The position numbers were made by a program, and so were the translations under genes. Positions 32,831 through 44,470 of a stretch of 64,000 nucleotides of DNA are shown here, piece by piece. Each line of letters begins with the position of its first letter. The stretch's first letter is position 1. Source of the stretch: Wyeomyia smithii (lineage: Eukaryota > Arthropoda > Insecta > Diptera > Culicidae); assembly GCF_029784165.1 (NCBI RefSeq), contig NC_073695.1, positions 210,757,781-210,821,780 on the forward strand, read 5' to 3'. The notes beneath the pieces are model-generated. The model ran no database searches and was not told the DNA's origin. It was given only the letters and a program-made list of their open reading frames with translations.

Positions 32831-35800
32831 GCTGCCCACTACACGTTACAAACTTTGACAGTCGGTGTTACAAACTGACTTTAAATTTAAAGGCTGTCCG
32901 TAAATTGGTCCCTTGTCAATTTGCTACGGACAGATGAAAAAAATTTCTTTTTGGTTGGCGTTAAACAAGAGAATTGGATGGACAGCCAATTAAATGCGAT
33001 CAGAGTTTTCAAAAGTCTACCCTCATTTTTAGACACTGCTAGTGTTTATTTTTATACCTACTTCTTTTGTCTTACAAATTTATTAGAATCATGACTGTAA
33101 GAACTGTCTCACAGAACTGATTAATATAAAATTTACGCAATGCTTATAGCATTATAGCATGACCTGGAAAAGAATTACTGTTAGTATCCTACCAAACAAG
33201 TTCAGCTACATCCGTTGGAATAATAATAGTAGGTAGTTAACGTGATGCGCCAATAATTCTGAGCAACTCGGCAGTTTTGTAAGTGATAGCGTCAATTCTC
33301 AATTAGTTAAATGTTAATAAATAATGTAAATATCAGTCCTAAAAAAGAAATATTTTTTATCGGCATTCTGCTCATCCAATAGCCATTGACATTGGCCATA
33401 AATATTATTTTTACCAGTACCCGAATAAAGTTAGCAAACAAAATGTTAACATGATGTGATGCCCAGTTATCAAGTAAGCTAAATCCTATGACTTGATTTC
33501 CTATATTTAGATAACAGAAGAAAACTAAATGATTTCAAAACTGCCAAGATTTGTTATTCAGATGCCCTGAGAGTTGTTATCTTACTTTACTCGGGTAGCG
33601 CTGTAGAAAGGTACTTTAAAATACCTAAGATTCACACTTTGGGGAAAAACAATAATATTCAGACTTCTATGTGTTCTTTGGTTCAGAATATTAAAAGTAT
33701 GTTTGTTACCTAAAACTAATAAAATTTTGTTTTATCATAAAATTAACGTAAACCTGTCTATTTGAACCTATGACATGTCTAGTCATTGTTTGATGTTAGT
33801 TAAATAGCAAATATTTATTTATGAATTTTACTTTCATGTTCTTACCCAAAAACACCACGCAATAAATCAAATGAATAAATGAATTAGAGTAGAAAACAAA
33901 TTTTGCGGTAGGTATGAAAGAACTCTTTGAGACAAAGATTCTCACTTTCTTTTGCTCTCTTACAATAATGCTTACTACAATTTATATGCTGTAACGAAAG
34001 GAAATATGCTTTAGTTACACGTATTATACATTTTCAGAAATGCCAGCGATTCTTTAGTATTTATTTTCCTCGGGGGATACGGAACTGATGGTGTCAGGTT
34101 TCTACGCATTCTTTGAACGATTATTTAATTCAATTTATTTCAACAAAAGTAGATGTCAGGAGTTTCACAAGATCTCTTTCCAATTAACGAGAAAACGTAT
34201 TGGAAAAAGCATGTTGAAAAATAATATAACGAAATACGACTATTAACTAAAACAAGAGGGTAATTTAAAACATAACTGTTTACGCTGCCAAAACTTAAAA
34301 AAAAAATTACTGGCGTTCCGATAAATTGTATTTGCTTGAAATGGGTTTCGTTTCAGTAAAATCACTTCGAAGGGCACTTTGGTATTCCAATTTCTTTTGT
34401 TGCCCTAATAACTTTTTCTTTTCATGGTTTCAATTTTTCTAATTAACCGCTTCTTAATGCATTCTTTTCTCAGGCATTTTCAATACTTTTTGATGATTTT
34501 TCATATTTGTTCAGTAGAGGTTTTCTATCGGAACATTCCCCTTATCGCTCTATTTTTTTAAATATTTTGTATTCCAAAAGTAAGAGTACTGAAATTTTTG
34601 TTATGAGCAGGCTTCGAAATGGTCACGGTAGAACCACTTTTCACTGCGATAATCGTCTTCTTCTTCCTCTGACGCTACCAAGGCTCGCAAAAATGTCAAA
34701 TGAGTATCGCCATCACGACATTATTTTCCTCAAACGTATTTTGACATTTTTTTCTAGAAATGAGAATTACGCACGTAGAGTGCATGTATTCTGGAAATTA
34801 TTTATATCATTGATCTTGTAATAATATTTCTCAACATAAATGAACGAAGCAGACAGAAATAGGCCGAAATAACATCGCTAAACGATTGACAGTGTGCATC
34901 TCTTTGATGCGCGAGTGTCGTTTGACTAGCTTTTTTTTTCTGTGAGCTGAGCGGCGATGGTTTGGTTGTTTTACATTTACGAACGAAAGCCGACTGTGAC
35001 GCACGCTAAGGAAGCGAGATCAAATGAAAATGGTGACCGTTTACAAGCCTGGTTATGAGTATTAAATTTACGATTGTTTTTTCTTTGAAAGTTGAAAACA
35101 GCATGTTGAATGTTAAACATTTCTTCATGAATATTGAGTTTGAATCCACAGCAGCAGCACTGCAATATATTATTCACCACGATTTTTTTAGTTTTTTAAT
35201 TTGTTCTTAGTTTTTTTTTATCACTATAGAAATAAGTAACTTCCGGCCTACGCTCACTTACCAAACGTGTACCGCCGTGTTAACTTATATTTGTTTTCGT
35301 TAAACTGTAAATCATCACATTTCATTGTTCTGACTTTCTCCGTTTACGTTTACCAGCATTTCTCGATGTTCGGTCACGGATGAAAAGTATATACATAGTC
35401 TAACCTAAATACAAGTCAACATTGTTTTCTCAGTTTTTTTTTTTTTTGAAAAGACGAAACTTTTTTGAGAAGATAAAACTTTTGAGATTTACCGCTAAGG
35501 GAAATTCGGAAAGTCGATTTTCATTACCATTAACAACAATTTAAATGTTGTTTTCGAATTGACTATTAATTAAACTACGCTACTGTTAATTTCAACAGCA
35601 CGTGCGTTGCATGGTAAGCGATATCGTTAATGACAGCAGGAGAGCACTTCATTTGTTACGTTGTTCTCTCCTGATCTCTCTCTTTAATTTTACTCCGCAC
35701 TCATATCTTTTCTACAATGCAATCTGTATTTAGAGTGCGTGAGCGCAACAAACCAATATTTCTTTTTTTTTACATGACAGTTAATGATTTAGGTTACTCT

Positions 35801-36787
35801 CTTTAATGTTGTCAAAGTTCTCATTTTTTATCAAAACCGACCTATCCTACACCACTGCACAAGACAATTTTTGTAGACAAACATATTCCATTTTAAGAAG
35901 AGGAGAAAGTCAGGAAAGATTCAAGTAAAATTGGCATCAATGTTCATTTTATAGTTTCCATGTTTGGGGGAGTGTGGGGTTGTACTGACATGAACACTGG
36001 TCTTGGCTTATTTGATGCTATAAATTGTGGAACCAAAATCAACTCAAAATGTTTCCATTAGGTCGCTCACTGGCAAACCTTTTTTGAAGCTCTTGAATAA
36101 TTTCCGTTTAATCTGACAATAGTAAACAAGCACAAATTTGCTTTTTACCACCTTACGTGATAAACGTCACATTTTATGTGTTCCAGAGAATGTCCACTTC
36201 CTGATACTCATATAACAAATAAAATTTTCAAACAGACTTAAGGCCAGAGGAAAAAATGTACCGAGCGATGAAACTTTTTTGATGACATCCGAGAGCGTCC
36301 CTGTATGACAGTGCTGGTATTGGCAAAATAAAGACAGGTGACAGATAAAATATATAGAGATAAGTGACTTCTCACCTACGCACACAAACAAACGTGTAAA
36401 CCCGTGTAAAGTTGCTTTAGTTTCTTCCAACCTGTGAATCATCGCATCTCGTTGTTTCGACTTTTATCACTTTTTCAACATTTTTGGTCGATTTTATTTA
36501 GCGCCTTCTTCCGAATTCTGATCACGAATGAGAAAATTTATTCAGAAACAAGTTTAAAACATATAATGAGTGTTCAACTGAATTTTTGTCTAGCTGCTAA
36601 AAACATAGCATTGCAAACAAAACAGCTATTTATAAATATTTTCCCCAACTAGTGGCACTAACACATTCGTATGTAAAAAAGTCTATTGCGACTATAACGT
36701 TGCCATCTAGTTCCCCATACACGAATGTTTTTTTTTTCATTGCTGTTCACCTTATTCCCATGTTGACGATAGCACGTATGGTTACAT
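32831..36787. other. unassigned AT-rich sequence
   Basis: No coding domain, SINE promoter or terminal repeats were recognised over about 4 kb. The right boundary is the left LTR of the Ty3/gypsy element. Confidence 0.3.
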
Positions 36788-37037
36788 TGTAAGAAGTTAC
36801 AAGTCTCCGAAAGGCCTGAGGAGAGTATATTAAAACACATCCCTATACTGGCTAGCTGAGTTCTGTAGTCTGAGAGTAAAGTCGTCACTCAGTCTACTAC
36901 CACTGTTAAGGTTATTCAATGGGCAACCTGAAGTAGTTCTCTGCTATACGCTGCCTGACCATGACGTGGTTGAAAAAGGCCGGGACTCAGCTAGTTAGAG
37001 TGCTATTTAAGTTTAATTTAAGATTGACTAGTTCACA
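36788..37037 (+). repeat. 5' LTR
   Basis: 250 bp, TG...CA ends, preceded by the target duplication ACAT. The sequence just inside (TTTCAGAAGTGGGATAAACC) is where a primer-binding site would lie, but I could not assign a tRNA. Confidence 0.93.
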
Positions 37038-37773
37038 TTTCAGAAGTGGGATAAACCGCGCCCGAGCATTTCGCCTTAAAAGTGGTATTCCTGACGGTAA
37101 GATTGAAATAAGATAATATCGAACAGAAACAAGATGGGTTTCATCATTCCTCGCGAATGGCGTCTCTGGGTTAATTACAATAAAAAAGGTAGGTACGAGC
37201 ATACATAACGCTACATGCGACGGTAGATAAATATATATGCTTATAATTCACAACACACAGCCATCACAATCGCAATTGTGTGAAACATTTTCTGCATTCA
37301 TTTGTAATACAATATAATATAATATGTATTATACATACCTTTTTGTCTACCTATGTACTTTGAGTGAGTGTGCGTGAGATGTTTGAATTGGGCGCCCATG
37401 AGAGAGTTGAACGAAAGAGAGCATGAGTGATTGCAAGTGTGTGCGTATCATCATAGAAGAAAATATCCATTTTCGCTTGATCAGGACGCCTCGTGGAATT
37501 TCATGCAGAAAGTTAAAATCTTTTTTCAAATTGATATCACCGGTTGATTCGTCTTAATTCAATATTTAAATCAAAGTTTTGGTAAGTTATTTTCAATACA
37601 CTAACAAAGTGCTTTATGGCAACTGTAGTAATGAATATTTCAATTCAGCATCGATTTGCTGCCCGTCATCGTTTATTTTGCAGTCTATTGAAAAGATATT
37701 AAAGAACCAGAAGCGGTAAGTGAAAGTGGCTAGTTATGTGCTGGATCAATAATTAAAAATAGTTTTTAAAACA
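37038..37773 (+). other. leader between 5' LTR and gag
   Basis: Non-coding leader of the LTR element, AT-rich, with short ATA/ATTATA-rich stretches near 37310-37335. No further feature is supported. Confidence 0.6.
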
Positions 37774-38634
37774 GTGAACATGAATTCGTTGAACCGAAAT
37801 CGTGCCGGACAACGTTACCCGAGAGTTGTTGAACCTCAAGATATGGGTCTGGCAATGCGGGCCAATGAAGTAGGAGTAATAATATCCGAATTCGATCCGG
37901 ACCATAATCGCAACCAATCAGCAGCAGAATGGCTGAATGAAATTGATTCGATGGCTGAGATTTTCGGCTGGGATACTAGACGCACGTTGCTGTATGCCTG
38001 CATGCGACTCAAGGGCCCAGCGAAGTTTTGGTTTGATGGATGTAAGCAGGAACTTCGCACCTGGGAACTGTTCAAGGAGAAATTTTTAGAAAACTTTCCT
38101 ACAGTTATTGATACCGCCGCTATCCACAAGAGGATAATAAACTTGAAGAGAAAGCCCGATCAGTCAGCGGAATCATATTTTCACGAAACCGTTGCTTTGG
38201 GTCGAAAAATAAGGCTTTCCGATGACTTAATCAGGCAATATCTTATCAAAGGTCTTCCGTAGGCTTCCACACGTGCGATCCTGGCACGAGATCCAGCTCA
38301 AACCTTGCCTCAGTTTCTAAATGCACTGATTCGAGTAGAACGCGCAACGAAGGACACTGAAAAACGCGATTCTGATGTGGCCGGACGCTTTGGGACTAAC
38401 AAAACGCCAGTTAGAAAGTCATTGGACAACAGGCCATGCACTGACGTAACCCCTCGAAATAAAACCTCATTCAAAGCAGAACCACAACCAGGCTCATCCA
38501 GAAACACTACTTATGTGTCAACACCAGTTAAGAGGCAATGTTTCATTTGCCGAGCCGAAGATCATTTAGCGCGGAAATGTCCACAACGAAAGGATTTTCG
38601 TTTCGAGGTGGCACCGAACCGCACCATCATGTAA
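37774..38634 (+). pseudogene. gag: gag polyprotein of the Ty3/gypsy element, one nonsense codon
   Basis: The frame opens with MNMNSLNRNRAGQRYPRV and holds a retrotransposon capsid region (AAEWLNEIDSMAEIFGW, KGPAKFWFDG, WELFKEKFLENFP, SAESYFHET). A TAG at 38260-38262 after LIKGLP interrupts it; the same frame continues with ASTRAILARDPAQ. Near the end is one zinc knuckle, CFICRAEDHLARKC (starting at 38539), with C-x2-C-x4-H-x4-C spacing. Gag packages the element RNA in particles. Stop at 38632-38634. The pol frame overlaps it. With only one stop, readthrough is a formal possibility but a mutation is likelier. Confidence 0.85.
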
Positions 38635-39050
38635 ATAATGTGGTTTACACGAAAACAGCCACAATCAAAGGTATTCAATTGAGCGCTTTTATTGATCTGG
38701 GTAGTGAGCGAACACTGCTGAGCGAGAAGGTAGCGAAAAGATTGAGATTGGGCATCGAAAGTGACACGTCGATATTAAAAGGATTTGGTGGTGGTGAGTG
38801 TAAAACCTCAGGAGTTGTGACAGCGACAATCCAAATAGATGGATATGCCAACGAAATGAAAATTTTGATTGTTCCTGATGCATTATTGAACTATGACTTA
38901 CTGGTAGGCGACGACTTCTTCAATAAGAAGGGTGTGACTGTTATTAAATCACTAAATACAGTTTCTATCACTTGTGAGAATGATAAAAATACAATTATGA
39001 ATTTGGAAGCAAAAAAAAGGGCATCCTGTGAAAGCGCTGTTGACAATTGA
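38538..39050 (+). CDS. pol: pol, aspartic protease region
   Basis: This frame overlaps the end of gag. The protease reads LSAFIDLGSERTLLSEKVAKR, with the active-site triad D-[T/S]-G present as D-L-G (GAT at 38694-38696), then LKGFGGG and the distal LLVGDDFFNK block. The leucine at the second triad position is unusual and would probably weaken or kill activity. The frame ends at 39050, but the reverse transcriptase continues in another frame after an A8 tract at 39011-39018, suggesting an indel or a frameshift site there. Confidence 0.75.
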   Translation: MFHLPSRRSFSAEMSTTKGFSFRGGTEPHHHVNNVVYTKTATIKGIQLSAFIDLGSERTLLSEKVAKRLRLGIESDTSILKGFGGGECKTSGVVTATIQIDGYANEMKILIVPDALLNYDLLVGDDFFNKKGVTVIKSLNTVSITCENDKNTIMNLEAKKRASCESAVDN

Positions 39051-40137
39051 CGATATAATTGTTGAACCATCCACCACGGTCGGCGTAAAAGAAAAACTAG
39101 TAAACCTAATCAACAAATATCGAAACTGCTTCGCAGTAAATCTGCGTGAACTCGGGTACACAGACATCGAGAAAATGCACATTTCGCTAAAAGAGGACAG
39201 AGTTGTTCGACACGTACCATACAGGGTAGCTTATGGTCAGCGGAAGTATTTGAAAGATGAAATAAAGGATCTTCTAGAAAACGACATTATTGAGGAATCT
39301 TCGTCAGAGTTTGCTAGTCCCGTGGTAATCGTACCAAAGCGTACTGGTGGATACCGAATGTGCGTGGATTATCGCATGCTGAACGCCATAATTCACAAAG
39401 AGTACTTTCCCACCAATCGCGTCGAAGAAGAAATTCACAACTTGAGTGGCAAACGTGTATTTACCGTATTGGATATAATGAACGGTTACCTTCAAATAGG
39501 CGTAGCTGAAGATTCCAGAAAATACACTGCTTTCGTCACGCCGGATGGTCAACACCAATTCAAGCGTGTACCATTTGGTCTTTCGAATTCCCCTGGCGTG
39601 TTTGGCCGAGTAATGAGTAAAATCGTTGAACCGCTGCGAGATCAAGGAGTTTCGTTTTACATGGATGATGTAGTGATTGCCACGGAAACAGAGGAAGAAA
39701 ATTTGGAACTACTAGAACGTTTTTTGATTGAGGCCAAGTCCGGGATGACACTCAAGGTGGGAAAGTGTAAATTTTTGAAACGGTCGATTTTGTATTTAGG
39801 GCACGTCGTAGCTGAAGGATGCGTTACACCTGGAGATAACAAAACTGAAGCCGTAGAAAAGTTTCCCACACCCGAAAATGCAAGATCTGTCAGGCAATTC
39901 CTGGGACTAACCGGATATTTTCGTCGTTTCGTACAAAACTATGGACAAATTGCAGCTCCATTGACGCGGCTCACAGGAAAAGTACAATTCATCTGGGGCA
40001 AAGCTGAACAAGAAGCATTCGAAAGCCTCAAATTTGCCTTAACTCGTCGGCCTGTCTTAACTATATATAATTTTGCGTCCCACAAAAAGCCCAGAAATTT
40101 CGCAATATTTTGGAATGCCAAAAATAGTCGTATCTGA
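39028..40137 (+). pseudogene. pol: pol, reverse transcriptase of the Ty3/gypsy element
   Basis: The RT is readable through all its blocks: the VRHVPYRVAYGQR entry region, SEFASPVVIVPKRTGGYRMC, LDIMNGYLQIGV (catalytic aspartate), KRVPFGLSNSPGVFGRVM, FYMDDVVIAT (YMDD at 39658-39669), KCKFLKRSILYLGHVV and RQFLGLTGYFRRFVQNY, then TRRPVLTIYNF at the start of the RNase H junction. After about 40078 the reading leaves the family: RNase H and the integrase N-terminus (HHCC zinc finger and first catalytic aspartate) are absent. The domain itself has no internal stop. Confidence 0.9.
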
Positions 40138-40843
40138 CAGGGAAGCGGCTTTTACGTCAAAAGCATTTGCGGAGTTTTGTGCAGAAGCTGACGTGAAACA
40201 TTCCCTCGTAGCAGCTAAAACACCTCGAGGAAATGGACAAATTGAAAGATGTTTCCAATACGTCACCAATGCCTTGAAATGCTTTGCGTTAAGTACTGGC
40301 GAACGTGATTGGGACTTGAATTTACCTGCAGTACAATGGGCCATGAATACAATGAAAAATAGTACCACTGGAGAAACACCTCAGTTTGTGTTGTTTGGGT
40401 ATCGGCCAAGGAATGTACTGAAGAATAAACTGCTGAACGCTCTTCGGGATGAAGCTAATTTAGGTTCAGAAAAGCAATTGCTACCAGAGATCAGAGAGAA
40501 AGCTTTAGAATTGATGACCCGGAACGCTCAGAAACAAGCAGAACGATACAACTCGTTGCACAAGGCTCCCCAAACGTACAAAGAAGGCGATTTGGTACTC
40601 CTACGGTATGAACCTCCAGCGGATGGAAGCTCTCGGAAACTAATGCCACGACACCGAGGACCTTACATAGTTGAGAAGGTGTTAGAGGCAGACCGTTATG
40701 TTATTAAGGATACACCGGCAACCCAAGTTACTCAGAGACCTTTCGAATCCGTCTATGCAGCAGATAAAATGAAACCGTGGGGTCAGCCGCCAGAAGATAA
40801 TTTTCCTGAGGTTGAAGAAGATGATGAGATCGAGGCGCATTGA
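40073..40843 (+). pseudogene. pol: pol, integrase C-terminal half
   Basis: In a different frame from RT, this begins within the integrase core: MPKIVVSDREAAFTSKAF holds the second catalytic aspartate (40136-40138), and TPRGNGQIERCFQ holds the catalytic glutamate (~40245). Then follow WDLNLPAVQWAMNT, a basic helical region, and the GPY/F module MPRHRGPYIVEKVLEADRYV, which binds DNA. The frame ends with an acidic tail. The first aspartate and the zinc finger are lost to the same deletion that removed RNase H. Confidence 0.88.
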
Positions 40844-42033
40844 ACTATACTTTGAAATCAGCCGCTAGCAGATAAATTTCCTGTTGCAGAGAACATGACA
40901 CTACAAATCACTAAGCCTGAAAAAGAAGTTAGGTTACCATTCAATAGAGATAGAATTTAATTTAAATTACTACTTTACTGAATAAATCATTGCCAACCTG
41001 ATTGTTTTAAGTTCGATCAAAATAACGTCGTCTCTACCCATGAATGACAGTATTAAAAAAAAAATAAACAAACAATTTGTTTCGGATTCAATTTGGCGGC
41101 AATGGCTATGCTGTGTGGCTGCTTGGTGATTCTCATCACTGCGAAGTGGTCGATGCACTTCCATGGAGGTAGATCTCGATCATTCCAGCAAGTTGCTCTT
41201 GCGGGGGCGAACAATTGGATTCACGACGATACTATGAGAGCCAGCCGTTTTGATGTGCTGAGTAGTTATCCTTATCGATTCAGGAAAGTAAATATATTCC
41301 GATTCTGCTGACGATAAATACTATCATTTGCTGCGAGACGAATGAGACTGCTGCTGTACTGGTGAGAAGTTGTTTTGTTTTGTTCTTTCTTTTCGCTTCT
41401 TGACAGTTTGCATCACCTCCCTGACACCGTAATCTCATTACCTATAGTTTGACAGTACCCCCATTATGACGAACCCCTCGATGCCGAGCCCCAAACAACA
41501 ATGGCCGCAAAGGGAAGACATCTGACGTGCTCTTCACTCCCATTAAGTGTTGCCTAATCTATCGATGTCGCTGTTTATAGCAGTGTGAAGCACAGCAGTG
41601 TAACATGCCATTTCATTCCCGCGTATACAAAAGAACAGGCTACGAACGTGTCAGGGAGGTGGTTTGCATCGTCTCTCAATCGACTCAGGGTTGAATTGTT
41701 TGCTATAATGTACACGGTTATTCAAAAGTACTTAATGAGCGAGCCTCAATAAACCTAAAATTAGGTAATCAAAATGCGTGTACAAAGTGAGGAGGCCCAA
41801 ATGATACTTTGGATCTTCTGCGAAGGTTATTAACGAGCTGCAGTTGGAATTAATGATTTGATAGGTTACGGTACTTTGAGAATAACTGTGTGAATAAAGA
41901 AATGGTTCAGTAACAGTTCTTTGAGAGTTACTGTTTGAAATAAAGTAATATCAAAGGCAATGGAACGTGTTGAATTGCCAACAAATAATTAATATAGAAT
42001 ATCTCCGGGACGGAGATAGGCAGGATGGCCGAA
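40844..42033 (+). other. 3' non-coding part of the LTR element
   Basis: No env-like frame. A 14-bp inverted repeat (CACCTCCCTGACAC near 41414-41427; GTGTCAGGGAGGTG at 41648-41661) could mark a small nested insertion. The purine-rich stretch GGGACGGAGATAGGCAGGAT just before the 3' LTR may serve as the polypurine tract. Confidence 0.5.
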
Positions 42034-42283
42034 TGTAAGAAGTTACAAGTCTCCAAAAGGCCTAAGGAGAGTATATTAAAACACATCCCTATACTGGCTA
42101 GCTGAGTTCTGTAGTCTGAGAGTAAAGTCGTCGCTCAGTCTACTACCACTGTTAAGGTTATTCAATAGGCAACCTGAAGTAGTTCTCTGCTATACGCTGC
42201 CTGACCATGACGTGGTTGAAAAAGGCCGGGACTCAGCTAGTTAGAGTGCTTTTTAAGTTTAATTTAGGATTGACTAGTTCACA
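42034..42283 (+). repeat. 3' LTR
   Basis: 250 bp, direct copy of the 5' LTR with about six substitutions, followed by the target duplication ACAT. Confidence 0.93.
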
Positions 42284-42287
42284 ACAT

Positions 42288-43667
42288 ATAACATTCGGTA
42301 TGCGATACACACATCCTTCAGTGCATAGCCGCTCTATTGCCGAGTTTGCTTTTCTTTGCATGAAGACTGTCGGTGAGTTGCCGAGCAGTCCTTAGGCTGT
42401 TCTTCCCACAGCCTTTTTTAACTACCGTCACCCGACATCCATCATAGTCAATTAAAAAAAGAGAGGGAAAATGTCTCCGGTGTTACCGAAACGCGCTGTT
42501 TGTGTAGTGCAGACACGAACGTCTGTATGAAAAACAACTTCTTCTCTTTTCGATTCGACACACGGAGTACATTTTTCGTTTCCTTTTGTGATGCTCTGTT
42601 GCCAATACGTTCTCAACGTGACTCTCGGACTTCCAGTGCGAATAGGTATCACGAACACATAGCAACCAGTGATGGAAACGAAACGAATATGATGCAATCG
42701 TCGTTTATTCATCACATGTGCACTTCACGAAGTGTACAGGCCGCGACTAAACTTGAATCCTCTCAACCCATAATGAAATGATGATATGGTGCATGGTTTC
42801 TGGGAGAAAACAAACACATGACTAGACTACATCAGCTCTGAGAAGCGATTCGATCGTTGCGTTTGCCTATCCATAGGCCGGTAGTTAGGGGAAGAAAGGA
42901 TAGCAACAGAAGAATATCATGTCGCCTGAACAACAGCAGAGGTGTGGTGCGGTGAGAGGGAAAGTGTGGGGGAAGGGAGTACTTCGGCAGCGGTTGAGTT
43001 TAAGCGAGAGTAGGAGAGCATACACTGTCATTTTCTTTCTTTTTCCAACAAAAAATCATCTTCATGAGTCTAAAGAATAAGGATATAACAAGATCTGATC
43101 GCTCTGTGTAACAGAGACGAATAACTTCATATACCGAATTGTGCACATTGAGAACCACGTGTTGTGGTGTACACTGTACACTAATGAATAGAAATATATC
43201 GTAAAGAGGAAAGCAAAGAGAGTGCACCTGCACCGATACTTTGTTTTTCGCATACTGACTGTCAACGCATCTTAGGCTTGTTTTATATGTATTCATAAAT
43301 CGCTAGAGGTGATTTTTTTCCTTCGCAAACACCTCCTCAGAAGACAGTAAAAAAAGACTGTACCATTGGCATGCCTGCTGAAGGCCCAAACAAAATGGAG
43401 CCCCCGAATAGTACGGCAGTGTAGACCATGGTGTATAGATACTTGGTGTAACGGTATGTCAAAAGGCATAGTCAGCCATGATGAAAAATCAGTTGACATG
43501 GAGTTGGTTTTACTCATCATGGTGTAGACTACACGCTAAAGAAACTGTCATAGTAGTCGGGTACATTTGACGCTCGCAGTGGTGACAAACGAAAAAGAAC
43601 TCGTTTATAGAAAGTAAAGTCACGCTCGATAGCTGCCGAACAAAAATAAATTGTATTTCTAATATTT
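42288..43667. other. unassigned sequence
   Basis: No domain. The phrase CATCATGGTGTAGACTACAC near 43517 partly mirrors GTGTAGACCATGGTG near 43421, a weak hairpin or repeat. Confidence 0.3.
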
Positions 43668-44016
43668 TTTTTTTATTCTCGCTTATTTTCCGTCGGTCTA
43701 GTTCCGCCACTGTTGTGGCCAATCACCGACGCCCAGGGAGGCGACTCCACACCCAGGACCCTAACTCACGACCCGTTTATTAACGGACCGGCGCCAACGG
43801 CTTTACTTCCTCATGCGATGGAAGGCGTGATCCCAGAGATTTTTCGCCTCAGAAAATCTCCCGGTGTCGGCTAGGATTGAATCTAGACCAGTTGGGTTGG
43901 TTGTGAGTGGATCACGCCACCTCACAACCATCGACACCTATGTCGGCGGTGGGATTCGAACCCAGGCGTCGAGCGTGGTTGGCGGAGACGTTACCAACCA
44001 CACTAGGCCCCCGCTC
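43668..44016 (-). repeat. tRNA-derived SINE (Feilai-like), full length
   Basis: On the minus strand it begins GAGCGGGGGCCTAGTGTGGTTGG, with A-box TAGTGTGGTTGG (44005-43994) and a perfect B-box GGTTCGAATCC (43962-43952), and ends in an A-rich tail (poly-T on this strand, 43668-43674). A perfect 13-bp target duplication, ATTTCTAATATTT, flanks it (43655-43667 and 44017-44029). It is 349 bp. Resemblance to Feilai of Aedes aegypti is from memory of that family's tRNA-like head; the SINE call itself is firm. Confidence 0.9.
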
Positions 44017-44029
44017 ATTTCTAATATTT

Positions 44030-44254
44030 GTTTAACCTAAAATAAATGAATGATTTGTTAAGCTGCTATACTTAAACCTACTTTTTACAATTCAAATAAG
44101 TTAATTGAAAATGGTGTTCCTAATCTAAATAATGAAAGTAAAATTTGTAGTTTAAATTTGAGAAGGATAAGGGAAAAATCTCAACGGTGTAGGTTGACCT
44201 TCAGGTCAGGTGTAAGTAGCTTATTAAGAAACAAATACTTATACACTAAAGTCG
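44030..44254. other. unassigned AT-rich sequence
   Basis: No feature seen before the minisatellite. Confidence 0.3.
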
Positions 44255-44470
44255 CTTTTTACGTGGGGGATACGTGCGGCGTAAAAGGAAAACGCATAAA
44301 AAAAACCGCGTAACTTCTGGAATTTGAGTAAAAAATGCCGGAATCCGCGTAAGAAAAAAATACCGCGTAAATTCCGGAGTCCGAGTAAAAAATTGCGTAA
44401 ATTCCAGAATCCGTGTAAAAAACCGCGAAAATTCCGGAATCCGCATAAAAATAGTTGCATAAGAAGCGTA
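44255..44470. repeat. minisatellite, ~30-bp CCGCGTAAATTCCGGAATC units
   Basis: About six to seven diverged direct copies of a unit AAAAACCGCGTAAATTCCGGAATCCGCGT-like in length 27-35 bp. Minus-strand frames over it give repetitive F/R-rich peptides that are by-products. Confidence 0.8.

Larger units (their letters stand above)
36788..42283 (+). mobile_element. Ty3/gypsy LTR retrotransposon, complete ends, deleted pol
   Basis: Two 250-bp direct repeats that begin TGTAAGAAG and end TTCACA bound the element, with a 4-bp target duplication ACAT on each side (36784-36787 and 42284-42287). The total is 5,496 bp. By eye the LTRs differ at about six positions (~97.6% identical), so the insertion is moderately recent. 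Inside, in order, are a 736-bp leader, gag, protease, reverse transcriptase, the back half of integrase, and ~1.2 kb of non-coding sequence. RNase H and the integrase front are deleted, and gag has a stop, so the copy cannot mobilise itself. Confidence 0.93.

Noticed and set aside
37347..37529. 60-residue minus-strand frame in the LTR element leader
   Set aside because: Opposite strand to all element genes and without similarity.
43940..44016. tRNA gene on the minus strand
   Set aside because: It is the head of a SINE with a 13-bp target duplication and an A-rich tail.
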